Assembly (NCBI RefSeq): GCF_009469765.1
Contig: NZ_SSSQ01000003.1
Coordinates: forward strand, 62,001 to 126,000
Reading direction: 5' to 3'
DNA from: Dechloromonas hortensis
Lineage (GTDB): Bacteria > Pseudomonadota > Gammaproteobacteria > Burkholderiales > Rhodocyclaceae
Length of the DNA stretch: 64,000 nt
The position numbers and the translations under genes are program-made. This document shows positions 17,475-25,581 of this stretch, in pieces. Every line of letters starts with the position of its first letter. The stretch's first letter is position 1. The notes under the pieces were generated by a model. That model searched no databases. It had not been told where the DNA came from and was given only the letters and a program-made list of their open reading frames with translations.

Positions 17475-17561
17475 TCGATTTCTCCCACTTGATAAGAAGA
17501 TCACTTCTAGTCCCCCATCGGCACAGCAACCTTTACAGGTGCTGCGACAATTTGCCGCACA
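15184..17561. repeat. 2378-bp direct repeat, nosZ copy 2
   Basis: Partner of the block at 8277-10654. Identity stops at 17561, two bases beyond the RegA-type box, and the next bases diverge from copy 1. The two blocks are in the same orientation, so recombination between them would delete the intervening three-gene phosphorelay and one nosZ. Confidence 0.93.
17543..17559. promoter_or_regulatory. RegA/PrrA-type box upstream of nosZ2
   Basis: The same GCGAC-AATTT-GCCGC box as at nosZ1, because it lies inside the duplicated block. It is about 70 bases before nosZ2 and about 110 bases before the divergent copper-handling genes, so it could influence both directions. Confidence 0.65.
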
Positions 17562-17667
17562 CTGTATTCCAGCCAACTTGTGAAAAAATTGATCTTTGCT
17601 AATTCCTGCAGGCTTCCTTCAAGGAAAATGCAGCCTGCTCCAGTGGCGAAAGGCCTGTGCTAGTCCA

Positions 17668-18135
17668 GTGAATAAGAAAATCCTCATTGATGCGATCGGT
17701 ATCTTGCTGATCGCCCTGGTGGTCGTCGTTGGTTACAAACTTTCGCCCATCCTGTTACCAAAAGCAGATTTGAACGTGCAGCCGGAGGCCGGCTGCGATC
17801 TGCACAAGCAGGCGTGTGTGGCACAGTTGCCGGATGGTGGGCGGGTCGAATTGTCATCCAGCGTCCTGCCGATCCCGATGGTCAAGCCGTTCAAGGTGCA
17901 GGTGGCGGTCAGCGGCCTGAAAGCGTCGCGGGTCGAAGTCGATTTCACCGGCATCGACATGAACATGGGGCTGAACCGGCCGGTGCTGGTCGATCAGGGC
18001 GGCGGTCGCTTCGTCGCCGAGGCCAACCTGCCTGTCTGCATTACCGGCGAGATGGATTGGCAAGCGACGGTGCTGATCGAAAGCGGCAACCAGCGCATTG
18101 CCATTCCCTATCGTTTTTCCGGAGTCCCCCACTAA
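17668..18135 (+). CDS. Membrane-anchored periplasmic protein, candidate copper handling
   Basis: About 155 residues from a GTG start (a longer ATG reading begins at 17596 but adds an unlikely leader). A single N-terminal helix (about 8-25) anchors a periplasmic domain with three cysteines (in GCDLHKQACVAQ and PVCITGE) and a methionine pair in IDMNMG. I do not recognise the family for certain; the fold and size recall FixH/YtkA-like domains. It lies two bases before a Sco gene and is followed by PCuAC, so a copper-related role is inferred from neighbours. Confidence 0.75.
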   Translation: MNKKILIDAIGILLIALVVVVGYKLSPILLPKADLNVQPEAGCDLHKQACVAQLPDGGRVELSSSVLPIPMVKPFKVQVAVSGLKASRVEVDFTGIDMNMGLNRPVLVDQGGGRFVAEANLPVCITGEMDWQATVLIESGNQRIAIPYRFSGVPH

Positions 18136-18137
18136 CC

Positions 18138-18740
18138 ATGTCCGAACGCATCCTGCTGGCGATTGCCGCTCTTCTTGCCGCCCTGGTCGTCGGGCTCGGC
18201 TTGTTCTGGCACCCCGAGCCGACGGAATGGCAGTTGCCCAAGCTCGCTTCGGCCAATGGCGGCGATTTCACCCTGCAGTCAGTCGATGGTCCGGTGTCGC
18301 TGAGCGACTACCGGGGCAAGGTCGTGCTCGTCTATTTCGGCTATACCTATTGCCCGGACATCTGCCCGACTTCGCTGGTGGCCACGGCCGAGGGGCTGAA
18401 ACAGTTGAAGCCGGAAGAACTGGCCAAGGTGGCGATGATCTTCATCTCGGTCGATCCGGAGCGCGATACGCCGGCCCGCCTGAAGGAGTACGTCGACTTC
18501 TTCCATCCGGCCATCGTCGGCGTCACCGGCACGCCGGACAGTCTGGCCGACATCGCCCGGGCCTACGGTGCCTTCTACGCCAAGCAGCGGGTCGATACGG
18601 CGGGTGGCGGCTATGTCGTCGATCATTCGGCCGACACCTATATCGTCGGGCCGGATGGCAAGCTGGCCGGCAAGATTGCCCATGCCACGCCGCCGGACCA
18701 GGTGGTGGTGGCGCTACGCAAGTATTTGAACCAACCCTGA
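18138..18740 (+). CDS. SCO1/SenC/PrrC family copper chaperone
   Basis: 200 residues: an N-terminal membrane anchor (about 5-23), then a thioredoxin-like domain with the copper/thiol motif CPDIC (C72, C76) and a downstream histidine in VVDHSADTY. Sco proteins deliver Cu or reduce cysteines at CuA sites, classically of cytochrome oxidase. NosZ also has a CuA centre, and the gene sits beside nosZ2, so either target is possible. It is co-transcribed with the anchored protein before it and PCuAC after it. Confidence 0.93.
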   Translation: MSERILLAIAALLAALVVGLGLFWHPEPTEWQLPKLASANGGDFTLQSVDGPVSLSDYRGKVVLVYFGYTYCPDICPTSLVATAEGLKQLKPEELAKVAMIFISVDPERDTPARLKEYVDFFHPAIVGVTGTPDSLADIARAYGAFYAKQRVDTAGGGYVVDHSADTYIVGPDGKLAGKIAHATPPDQVVVALRKYLNQP

Positions 18741-18754
18741 AGGAGTGCAATTCA

Positions 18755-19219
18755 ATGAAACAACTTTCCCTGCTCGCCGCCGGCCTGATCTTCTCGGCCG
18801 GTGCCCTGGCCGGCGCCGCTGACAACGTCTCGGTGCAAGACCCCTACGTTCGTCTGGCGCCGCCCAATGCGCCGGCGACCGGTGCCTTCATGGTCATCAA
18901 GAACAACGGCGACAAGGACATCAAGGTGCTGAAGGCTGACAACCCGGTTTCCAAGGTCACCGAGTTGCATACCCATCTCAACGAAGGTGGTGTCATGAAG
19001 ATGCGCCCGGTACCGGCGATCGACATCAAGGCCAAGGGTGAGGCCGTGCTCAAGCCGGGCGGCCTGCATGTGATGATGATCGACCTGAAGGCGCCGATGA
19101 AGGAAGGCGATGTCGTGCCGATCACGCTGAGCTTCGATGACGGCAGCAGCAAGGTGGTCGAGGCCAAGGTGGTGCGCCCGATGCCGGCCGCCAGCATGCC
19201 GATGGAACACAAGCACTGA
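18755..19219 (+). CDS. PCuAC periplasmic copper(I) chaperone
   Basis: 154 residues with a Sec signal (to about ALAGA) and the H-x10-M-x21-H-x-M copper motif visible as HLNEGGVMKM followed by GGLHVMM. A His/Met-rich tail (MPMEHKH) may add weak copper sites. PCuAC delivers Cu(I) to CuA subunits, often together with Sco, which precedes it by 14 bases. An AAGGAG ribosome site is present. Confidence 0.92.
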   Translation: MKQLSLLAAGLIFSAGALAGAADNVSVQDPYVRLAPPNAPATGAFMVIKNNGDKDIKVLKADNPVSKVTELHTHLNEGGVMKMRPVPAIDIKAKGEAVLKPGGLHVMMIDLKAPMKEGDVVPITLSFDDGSSKVVEAKVVRPMPAASMPMEHKH

Positions 19220-19230
19220 AAATCGGTGCT

Positions 19231-19271
19231 TTCCGGCCGTTGACCGCAAGTCCTGCGGTCAACGCCGGAAA
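19231..19271. terminator. Long inverted repeat between pcuAC and regA
   Basis: Arms of about 17 bases (TTTCCGGC plus GTTGACCGCA and its complement) surround a short loop and are followed by an A/T-rich stretch on both sides. It lies between convergent genes and probably ends transcription from both. The arms contain two inverted copies of the dispersed TGCGGTCAAC motif. Confidence 0.7.
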
Positions 19272-19313
19272 AATGCCATTTTTCAAATTGAGGGCCGGAT
19301 GATTCCGGCCCTT

Positions 19314-19847
19314 TCAGCTTTTGGCCGGGTGTTTGCCGAGTTTGCGCTGCAGGGTGCGGCGATGCATCTTCAGGGCGCGCGCCGTGGCCGAGATGTTGCC
19401 GTCGTTTTCGTTGAGGACGCGCTGGATATGTTCCCACTCCAGGCGATTGACCGAGAGCGGTTCGTCCGGGGCGGCGAAGTCGACATCGGCGTTTTCTTCG
19501 TCGTCGAAGGCGCCGAGGATGGCTTCGATTTCGACCGGCTTGGCCAGGTATTGAAAGGCGCCGAGCTTGATTGCGTCTACTGCCGTGGTGATGCTGGCGT
19601 AGCCGGTCAGGACGACGATGCGGCAGGCCGGGTTGATTTCGAGCAGTTCCGGGATCAGCGCCAGGCCGGAGGCTCCATTCAGGTTGAGATCGAGGACGAC
19701 CCGTGGCGGCGACTCGCGGCGCGCCAGTTCAAGGGCGCTGGCCGGGTCGAGGGCGCCGCGCGCCGGGTAGCCGCGACGTTCCAGGGTGCGGACGAGAACG
19801 CCGTTGAAGGCGGCGTCGTCATCGATGATCAGGGTCATGTCGTTCAT
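19314..19847 (-). CDS. regA: RegA/PrrA/RoxR-family redox response regulator
   Basis: 177 residues: an N-terminal receiver with acidic DDD at 9-11, phosphoacceptor in VVLDLNLNG and lysine in YLAKPVE, then a Fis-type helix-turn-helix (ARALKMHRRTLQRKL) with the very conserved MHRRTLQR of the RegA family. RegA homologues switch genes for respiration, denitrification and cytochromes with redox state. The gene overlaps regB by four bases. Three matching boxes lie upstream of nosZ1, nosZ2 and the regB/cytochrome gap. Confidence 0.93.
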   Translation of the reverse strand: MNDMTLIIDDDAAFNGVLVRTLERRGYPARGALDPASALELARRESPPRVVLDLNLNGASGLALIPELLEINPACRIVVLTGYASITTAVDAIKLGAFQYLAKPVEIEAILGAFDDEENADVDFAAPDEPLSVNRLEWEHIQRVLNENDGNISATARALKMHRRTLQRKLGKHPAKS

Positions 19848-21118
19848 GGTCTGGGCAGGGGAAGTTCGATGCGGGCCAGGGCGCCGCCGTCGTCGGGATT
19901 GCTCAGGGTCAGGCGACCGCCAAGTTGTTCGATGGCGGCACTGGTCAACATCAGGCCGATGCCGCTGCCGCGCTCGTGCGGCGGGAAGGTGCTGTGCCCG
20001 ACGCGCTCCAGCACGTGTTGCGGAAAGCCCGGGCCATGATCGCGAATGTCGATGCAGAGATCGTGGCTCGACCAGCCGAGGCGCAGTTCAAGGGGGAGCG
20101 GCTTGCTGGCGTTGGCGGCATTGTTCAGCAGGTTGAGAATGGCTTGCTCCAGTCGCGGGTCGGCCAGGATGGCCGGGGCCGGGCCGTCGCTGGTCAGCAC
20201 CAGCCGACAACTGACTTGCGGCCGGACGGCGTGCCAGTGCTGGCGGATGGCGTCGAGCCAGCGGTCGGCCGCTTCCTTCTGGGCGTTTTCCAGGCGCTCG
20301 GCGCCAGCGCGGCGCGAGAGCACGGTGATGATGTCCTTGCAGACGCCGATCTGCTGGCGGAGCAGGGTGATGTCGTCGCGGGCCGCTTGGGACAGATTCG
20401 GGTTGTCGGCAAACTCGTGTGCCAGTTCGCCGGCGAGCAGGGCCATGGTGCCGAGCGGCGTGCCGAGTTCGTGGGCGGCGCCGGCAGCCAGCGTGCCCAT
20501 CGCCATCACCCGCTCGTCGCGCAAGGCCTGTTCGCGGGCGGCCGCCAATTCGGCGTCGCGCAGGCGGATCAGGCGGGTCATGCGGACCACGAACCAGGCG
20601 ATCATCGTCGCCGAAACGACGAAGGTCAGCCACATGCCGATCAGGTGCAGGCGGGTGGCACGCGTCGCATCCGGCATCGGCAGCGGAATGTAGAAAACCA
20701 TCAGCAGCGAGTAGGCGACGACGGCGATCAGGCCGATGCCGAGCACGCAACGTCCGGGCAGGGTTAGCGCGGCAATCGCCACCGAGGGCAGGAGCAAAGA
20801 GACGAGCGGGTTGGTGGCGCCGCCGCTGAAAAAGATCAGGGCGCTCAAGGCGCAGATGTCGATCAGCAACTGGCTGAACAGTTCATAAGGCGTGGCGCTG
20901 CGGGCCTGGCGCAACCGCCAATGGACGGCGGCATTGAAGCACAGTGTGATGGCCAGCACGGCGAGCAGCGGCATTTGCTGGATGGGAATGTCGAGCAGGC
21001 CGGGCGCGATCATCACCAGCAGGAACATCAGGGCCAGCACAATCCAGCGGCTGGCAACCAGTCGGCGCAAGTTGGCCAGGTGGTCGGTTCCGTCGGCAGC
21101 ACAGGAGATGAAAGGCAT
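19844..21118 (-). CDS. regB: RegB/PrrB-family redox sensor histidine kinase
   Basis: 424 residues: about six membrane helices in the first 185 residues, with the quinone-linked GGxxNP motif in SGGATNP (98-104), then the histidine box GTLAAGAAHELGTPL (H216) and an ATPase domain with DHGPGF and GSGIGLML. C260 in IGVCKDI sits about where the redox-active cysteine of RegB is found (inference from spacing). It senses quinone or respiratory redox state and phosphorylates RegA. It diverges from a cytochrome c gene with a RegA-type box between them, which suggests autoregulation. Confidence 0.93.
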   Translation of the reverse strand: MPFISCAADGTDHLANLRRLVASRWIVLALMFLLVMIAPGLLDIPIQQMPLLAVLAITLCFNAAVHWRLRQARSATPYELFSQLLIDICALSALIFFSGGATNPLVSLLLPSVAIAALTLPGRCVLGIGLIAVVAYSLLMVFYIPLPMPDATRATRLHLIGMWLTFVVSATMIAWFVVRMTRLIRLRDAELAAAREQALRDERVMAMGTLAAGAAHELGTPLGTMALLAGELAHEFADNPNLSQAARDDITLLRQQIGVCKDIITVLSRRAGAERLENAQKEAADRWLDAIRQHWHAVRPQVSCRLVLTSDGPAPAILADPRLEQAILNLLNNAANASKPLPLELRLGWSSHDLCIDIRDHGPGFPQHVLERVGHSTFPPHERGSGIGLMLTSAAIEQLGGRLTLSNPDDGGALARIELPLPRP

Positions 21119-21165
21119 GGGGCGAATTATGCGTGATTTGTGTCAATTTTCAGATGCTGGTGGCG

Positions 21166-21182
21166 TGCGACAATTCGCCGCA
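21166..21182. promoter_or_regulatory. RegA/PrrA-type box between regB and the cytochrome c gene
   Basis: TGCGACAATTCGCCGCA differs from the nosZ boxes at one spacer base and fits GCGNC-N5-GNCGC on both strands. It lies about 48 bases before regB and about 22 bases before the cytochrome start, close enough to the latter to overlap its promoter or leader. Confidence 0.65.
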
Positions 21183-21204
21183 GTCTGCCTTGGAGTGATC
21201 TTGC

Positions 21205-21867
21205 ATGTTGAAACGCCTGTCTTTTGCCCTGTGTCTTGCCGGTATGTTGTCCGCCAACCCGGTTGCTGCGGTCGACCTCGAAAAAGGCAAGGAAATCAAC
21301 GGCACCTGTGCCGCCTGTCACAGCGACAACGGCCAGGGCGGCAAGAAGGGCGAATACCCGCGCATTGCCGGCCAGCAGGTCAAGTACATCGAAACCCAGC
21401 TGAAGAATTTCCGGGCGCGGACCCGGGTCAATATCCCGATGTTCCCCTATACCCAGGAGCGCGAACTGTCGGATACCGATATCAAGGATATCGCCGCCTA
21501 TCTGGCCGGCATCGAGCTGGATACCAAGATGCCGACCTATACCGGCAAGGAAGATGCGCTGACCAAGCTGCTGATGGCCGAGAAGGTGATGATCATCCCG
21601 CGCGCCGAGGGCGACCTCGACAATGGCGAGAAACTCTACAAGAAGCAGTGTGCAGCCTGTCACGGCAAGACGGGCCGGGGACGTGGCATGTTCCCGATGC
21701 TGGTTGGCCAGTACACCAATTACCTGCAGCGCCAGGTCGAGCTTTACCTGAAGGGCGACCGGCCGCATGACGAAGAAGGCACGGTCGGTGTGCTGAACGG
21801 CCTGAAGGCGCAGGATATCCAGGATATCCTGGCCTACCTGACCTCGATCCAGGAGCCGAAGGAATGA
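21205..21867 (+). CDS. Dihaem cytochrome c4-type protein
   Basis: 220 residues with a Sec signal (cleavage near VAA-VD at about 22) and two CAACH haem sites (35-39 and 149-153) in two similar domains, as in cytochrome c4. It is periplasmic and likely carries electrons to a terminal oxidase or to a nitrogen-oxide reductase. A GGAG ribosome site precedes the ATG. It diverges from regB across a RegA-type box and overlaps the next gene by four bases. Confidence 0.92.
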   Translation: MLKRLSFALCLAGMLSANPVAAVDLEKGKEINGTCAACHSDNGQGGKKGEYPRIAGQQVKYIETQLKNFRARTRVNIPMFPYTQERELSDTDIKDIAAYLAGIELDTKMPTYTGKEDALTKLLMAEKVMIIPRAEGDLDNGEKLYKKQCAACHGKTGRGRGMFPMLVGQYTNYLQRQVELYLKGDRPHDEEGTVGVLNGLKAQDIQDILAYLTSIQEPKE

Positions 21868-22199
21868 GGCGCTACACGCTGGCCGCCATCGCGGCGTTGC
21901 TCGCTACCAGCGCCTGGGCGCACGGTCACCCAGCACCGGTCGACGACAGCATGCCGGATGCCCAGCGCATCCGCTTCTGCGAACGCGTCCGCGATCATGC
22001 CCTGCAGGCTTTCTACAATCGCGACAAGGGCCGCCCGATGAAGCTGTTCGATGAGGATGGCAGCGACGGGGCGCGCATCACCAACATCATCATCAAGCGC
22101 ATTTACGAAGAGCCGCAGATTTCCAGCCCGAAGAAGGCGGAAACTTTCGGCCGGGCGACCTGCAACGAGATGATGGGCAACAAGCTGGCGCCGGAATAG
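21864..22199 (+). CDS. Small exported protein of unknown function
   Basis: 111 residues with a signal peptide ending near SAWA-HG. The mature part holds an HGHP start, two cysteines (RFCERV and ATCNEMM) that could form a disulfide, and is mostly helical by composition. I do not recognise the family. Its ATG overlaps the cytochrome stop (ATGA), so the two products probably act together in the periplasm. Confidence 0.8.
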   Translation: MRRYTLAAIAALLATSAWAHGHPAPVDDSMPDAQRIRFCERVRDHALQAFYNRDKGRPMKLFDEDGSDGARITNIIIKRIYEEPQISSPKKAETFGRATCNEMMGNKLAPE

Positions 22200-22221
22200 G
22201 CGCCAAGCAGCTGCCGGCGAG

Positions 22222-23526
22222 TTAGTCGGCGAAGGCCGCGCTCAGGGCGGCAATCATGTAGCTGTGGTCGAGTACGCCGGCACTTTCCCGGATGCTGTGC
22301 ATGGCCCACATCGGCGAGCCGACATCGACGCTGGGAATGCCGAGGCGCGCAGCGACGATCGGACCGATCGTGCTGCCGCAACCGAGATCGGTGCGGTGGG
22401 CATACTGCTGGCAGGGCACGCCGGCCTTGTCGCAGAGCGCCATGAAGCGGGCGGCGGTGTCGGCGCTGGTGCTGTAGCGCTGGTTGGCGTTGCTCTTGAT
22501 GACCGGGCCGGCATTGACCAGCGCCCGATGGCAGGGCTCGTAGGCCGCCGGAAAATTCGGGTGCCAGCCGTGCGCCATGTCGGCGCTGATGAAGAAGCTG
22601 CGGGCCAGCATCCGGCGCTGGTCTTCGTCATCCAGCCCGGCCTGGCCGGCGAGGCGAGCGAGCAGGTCGGCGATGAAGCTGCCGCTGGCGCCGGTGGCGC
22701 TTTCGCTGCCGACTTCCTCATGGTCGAAGAAGGCGATCAGGCAGGTCGCCGCCGGCTCTGGCGTGGCGAGCAGCGCACTGAGCGCGGCATGGCAGGAGGC
22801 CAGGTTGTCGAGTTGGCTGTTGGCGACGAACTCGCGGTCGACACCCCAGAACGTGCCTTTTTGCGTGTCGTAGGCATTCAGTTCCCAGGTCAGCAGATCA
22901 CTGGCCTCGACACCGAGCGCGGCGGCAATCGGTTGACGGAAGCGACTGTCGGCGCTGTTGCCTTCCTCGGCAACGCCAAGCAGCAGCGGCAATTCGGTCT
23001 GCTTGTTGAACTTGAGGCCGTTTTCGTTGACCTCGCGGTTCATGTGGATGGCCAGGTTGGGCAGGCGCAGCAGCGGCTCGGCAAAGCGGACGAGGCGGGT
23101 GGCAAAGCCATCCGCCGTGCGGACATTGACCCGGCCGGCCAGCGACAGATCGCGGTCGGCAAAGGTGGCGAGCAGCGGGCCGCCATAGACTTCGACGCCA
23201 AGACGCACCATGCCGGCGGCGTCCTCCGCCGGTTTTGGCTTGAGGCGCAGGCCCGGCGAGTCGGTATGGGCGCCGATCAGGCGCAGCCCGCTTTCGGCAG
23301 CCGGCTGGCTGCCGACGATGAAGGCGATGATCGAGGCGCCGCCGCGGACGACGTAGTAACGACCGCCGGCAACCAGATGCCAGCGGTCGACCTCTTCCAG
23401 ACGGCAGAAACCGGCCGCTTGCAGGCGGCTTTCACAGCTTTCGACGGCGTGCCACGGACTGGGGCTGGCGTCGATGAAGTCGAGCAGGTCTTGTGCCTGG
23501 GCGCGGGCAGTGGCGGGGATGATCAT
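22222..23526 (-). CDS. apeB: M18-family aspartyl aminopeptidase
   Basis: 434 residues. The M18 metal-site signatures are visible: GAHTDSPGL (metal-binding His), FFDHEEVGS (catalytic and bridging Glu) and YAHRTDLGCGSTIG near the C-terminus. The enzyme removes N-terminal acidic residues from peptides in the cytoplasm, using two metal ions. The ATG overlaps the stop of the hydrolase gene upstream (ATGA), so the two are translated together. Confidence 0.94.
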   Translation of the reverse strand: MIIPATARAQAQDLLDFIDASPSPWHAVESCESRLQAAGFCRLEEVDRWHLVAGGRYYVVRGGASIIAFIVGSQPAAESGLRLIGAHTDSPGLRLKPKPAEDAAGMVRLGVEVYGGPLLATFADRDLSLAGRVNVRTADGFATRLVRFAEPLLRLPNLAIHMNREVNENGLKFNKQTELPLLLGVAEEGNSADSRFRQPIAAALGVEASDLLTWELNAYDTQKGTFWGVDREFVANSQLDNLASCHAALSALLATPEPAATCLIAFFDHEEVGSESATGASGSFIADLLARLAGQAGLDDEDQRRMLARSFFISADMAHGWHPNFPAAYEPCHRALVNAGPVIKSNANQRYSTSADTAARFMALCDKAGVPCQQYAHRTDLGCGSTIGPIVAARLGIPSVDVGSPMWAMHSIRESAGVLDHSYMIAALSAAFAD

Positions 23527-24413
23527 CGTTGGTTTCCTTCCTTGCTGCAGGCGGCGAGCAGGGCTTCGGCGACGCGCGAGTCGTAGAGCATGGCAATGTG
23601 GCCGACGGCCGGCAGCTCGACATCGGTGGCGCCGGGCAGGCGCTGGCGGTCCTGCGGCATGGCGTAGTTGTCGTAGGGGTTGCGCAGGCTGACGACCGGC
23701 ACCTTCGGCGTTTCGCCGGCCATGTCCTGCAGCCACAATGAATCGGGTTCCATTTCGCGGGCGTTCTGGCCGAAGCCGACGCGGGCGATTTCGGTACCGG
23801 CGTGTGGGGTGGCCAGCGTCACCAGCTTGGCGATCCGGCTGCTGCCGTGGCGGGCCAGGTAGGAACGGCAGACCAGGCCGCCCATGCTATGCGCGACCAG
23901 AGTCAGCCGCTTGGCGCCGGTCGCCGCGCAGACGGCTTCGATGCGCTGATTGAGCAGCGGCACCATCTTGCCCATGCTGGTGTAGGGCGGCACCAGGCTG
24001 ACGCTGGCTACCGCGTAGCCGGCGGCTTCGAAACGTCGGCGCAGTTTCCACCAGACCCCGCGGCTGCAGCCGTAGCCATGCACCAGCAGCACGACCGGGC
24101 GGCCGGACGGCAGGCGGTCGGCCGGCATCCACAGGCGTTCGAGCGGCAGCACGATGAGGAAGGTGAGCAGGAAAGCCAGGTATTCGTCCCACATTAGCCG
24201 GGCGGTAGTGGCAAAGCCGAGGCGCGGCGCCGGCGAGGCGAAGGCCATGCCGAACATCCAGGTCACGGCATTGATGCTGGCGCGCACGCCGAGCAGGGTG
24301 CCGATCGCCAGGGCAATCGCGTAGGGCCAGTCGAGATGCAGGCCAAGGCGGGCGAGGGCGAGGTAGCCGGAAATTTCCAGCGTCATCCAGAGCAGCAGGG
24401 AAACAGGCACCAT
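23523..24413 (-). CDS. Membrane-anchored alpha/beta hydrolase, lipase-like
   Basis: 296 residues from the ATG at 24413. About three hydrophobic helices in the first 100 residues precede an alpha/beta-hydrolase domain with VHGYGCSRGVWW (oxyanion region) and the nucleophile motif AHSMGG, plus a late histidine in AVGHIAM. It resembles triacylglycerol lipase or PGAP1-like hydrolases; the substrate is unknown. The start lies a few bases past the dnaQ stop and its ribosome site is weak, so translation may depend on dnaQ. Confidence 0.85.
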   Translation of the reverse strand: MVPVSLLLWMTLEISGYLALARLGLHLDWPYAIALAIGTLLGVRASINAVTWMFGMAFASPAPRLGFATTARLMWDEYLAFLLTFLIVLPLERLWMPADRLPSGRPVVLLVHGYGCSRGVWWKLRRRFEAAGYAVASVSLVPPYTSMGKMVPLLNQRIEAVCAATGAKRLTLVAHSMGGLVCRSYLARHGSSRIAKLVTLATPHAGTEIARVGFGQNAREMEPDSLWLQDMAGETPKVPVVSLRNPYDNYAMPQDRQRLPGATDVELPAVGHIAMLYDSRVAEALLAACSKEGNQR

Positions 24414-24418
24414 GCTGG

Positions 24419-25132
24419 TCAGGCCGCCGCTTCGGTTTTCGGCAGCCAGATGCAGGCGCCCTTGGATTCCTTGTCGATCACCTGCAGCACGCGTTCGTGC
24501 TCGGCGATTTCGTCGGGTGCGGCGCGGCGGACGTGCAGCGGCTTGCGCTGGCGAACGACACCATCGGCGCCGAGCTGCGGGCGGGGCGCCGAATCCGGCT
24601 CGATCATCAGGCTGTTCTGGCCGCGTGTCATGGCCAGGAAAACGTCGGCCAGCAGTTCGGTGTCGAGCAGCGCGCCGTGCAATGTACGGCTGGAGTTGTC
24701 GATTTCGTAGCGTTCGCACAGCGCGTCCAGGCTGTTGCGCTTGCCCGGATGCAGTTCCTTGGCCATGCGCAGCGTGTCGATGACGCCGTTGCAGACGGTT
24801 TCGACCGGGACGCGATCCAGGCGGCGCAGTTCGGCATTCAGGAAGCCGATGTCGAAGGGCGCGTTGTGAATGATCAGTTCGGCGCCATTGATGAATTCGA
24901 GGAACTCATCGACGATGTCGGCGAACTTCGGCTTGTCGGCGAGAAATTCCAGCGAAATGCCGTGCACCGCCTGGGCGCCGGCGTCGATCTCGCGCTCCGG
25001 GTTGGTGTATTTATGCAGATGGCGGCCGGTCAAGCGCCGGTTCTCCATCTCGATGCAGGCCACTTCGATGATGCGATGGCCCGAGCGGGGGTCGAGGCCG
25101 GTGGTTTCAGTGTCGAGAACGATCTGTCGCAT
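24419..25132 (-). CDS. dnaQ: DNA polymerase III epsilon subunit (proofreading exonuclease)
   Basis: 237 residues. The DEDD exonuclease motifs are present: DTETTG (7-12), HNAPFDIGFLN and HGALLDTELLA with its catalytic HxxxxD. A C-terminal tail after about residue 180 fits binding to the polymerase alpha subunit. It is the 3'-5' proofreading subunit of the replicative polymerase. It follows rnhA by two bases, the usual rnhA-dnaQ pairing of proteobacteria. Confidence 0.96.
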   Translation of the reverse strand: MRQIVLDTETTGLDPRSGHRIIEVACIEMENRRLTGRHLHKYTNPEREIDAGAQAVHGISLEFLADKPKFADIVDEFLEFINGAELIIHNAPFDIGFLNAELRRLDRVPVETVCNGVIDTLRMAKELHPGKRNSLDALCERYEIDNSSRTLHGALLDTELLADVFLAMTRGQNSLMIEPDSAPRPQLGADGVVRQRKPLHVRRAAPDEIAEHERVLQVIDKESKGACIWLPKTEAAA

Positions 25133-25134
25133 GC

Positions 25135-25581
25135 TTATCTCTTCAATTCGTCGATGCCGCGGTTGGCTAGCGCATCGGCGCGTTCGTTTTCCGGGTGGCC
25201 GGCATGGCCCTTGACCCAGATCCATTCCAGCTTGTGCGGCTTGACCTGGGCATCGAGCAGTTGCCAGAGGTCGGCATTCTTTACCGGTTTCTTGTCGGCG
25301 GTCTTCCAGCCGTTGCGTTTCCAGCCGTGTATCCACTCGCTGATGCCTTTCAGCACATACTGCGAGTCGGTGTAGACCTTGCCGGCGATCGGCCGCTTCA
25401 GCGCTTCGAGGGCGCGAATCGCTGCCGTCAGTTCCATCCGGTTGTTGGTGGTTTCCGGCTCGCCGCCCCACATTTCCTTTTCATGCGGTCCGACGCGCAG
25501 GATCGCCCCCCAGCCACCCGGGCCGGGATTGCCCTTGCAGGCGCCATCGGTAAAAATTTCAACGTTTTCTTCAGCAGACAT
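25135..25581 (-). CDS. rnhA: Ribonuclease HI
   Basis: 148 residues, standard length. The catalytic acidic residues are in [12 protein letters not shown] (Asp), RMELTAA (Glu), YTDSQYV (Asp) and ERADALA (Asp). It cleaves RNA in RNA-DNA hybrids. It overlaps the end of the methyltransferase gene upstream by 11 bases and leads into dnaQ. Confidence 0.96.
   Translation of the reverse strand: MSAEENVEIFTDGACKGNPGPGGWGAILRVGPHEKEMWGGEPETTNNRMELTAAIRALEALKRPIAGKVYTDSQYVLKGISEWIHGWKRNGWKTADKKPVKNADLWQLLDAQVKPHKLEWIWVKGHAGHPENERADALANRGIDELKR

Noticed and set aside
17590..17605. A second FNR-like half-site (TTGATCTTTGCTAA) before the copper genes
   Set aside because: Only one half matches; the other has two of five bases.
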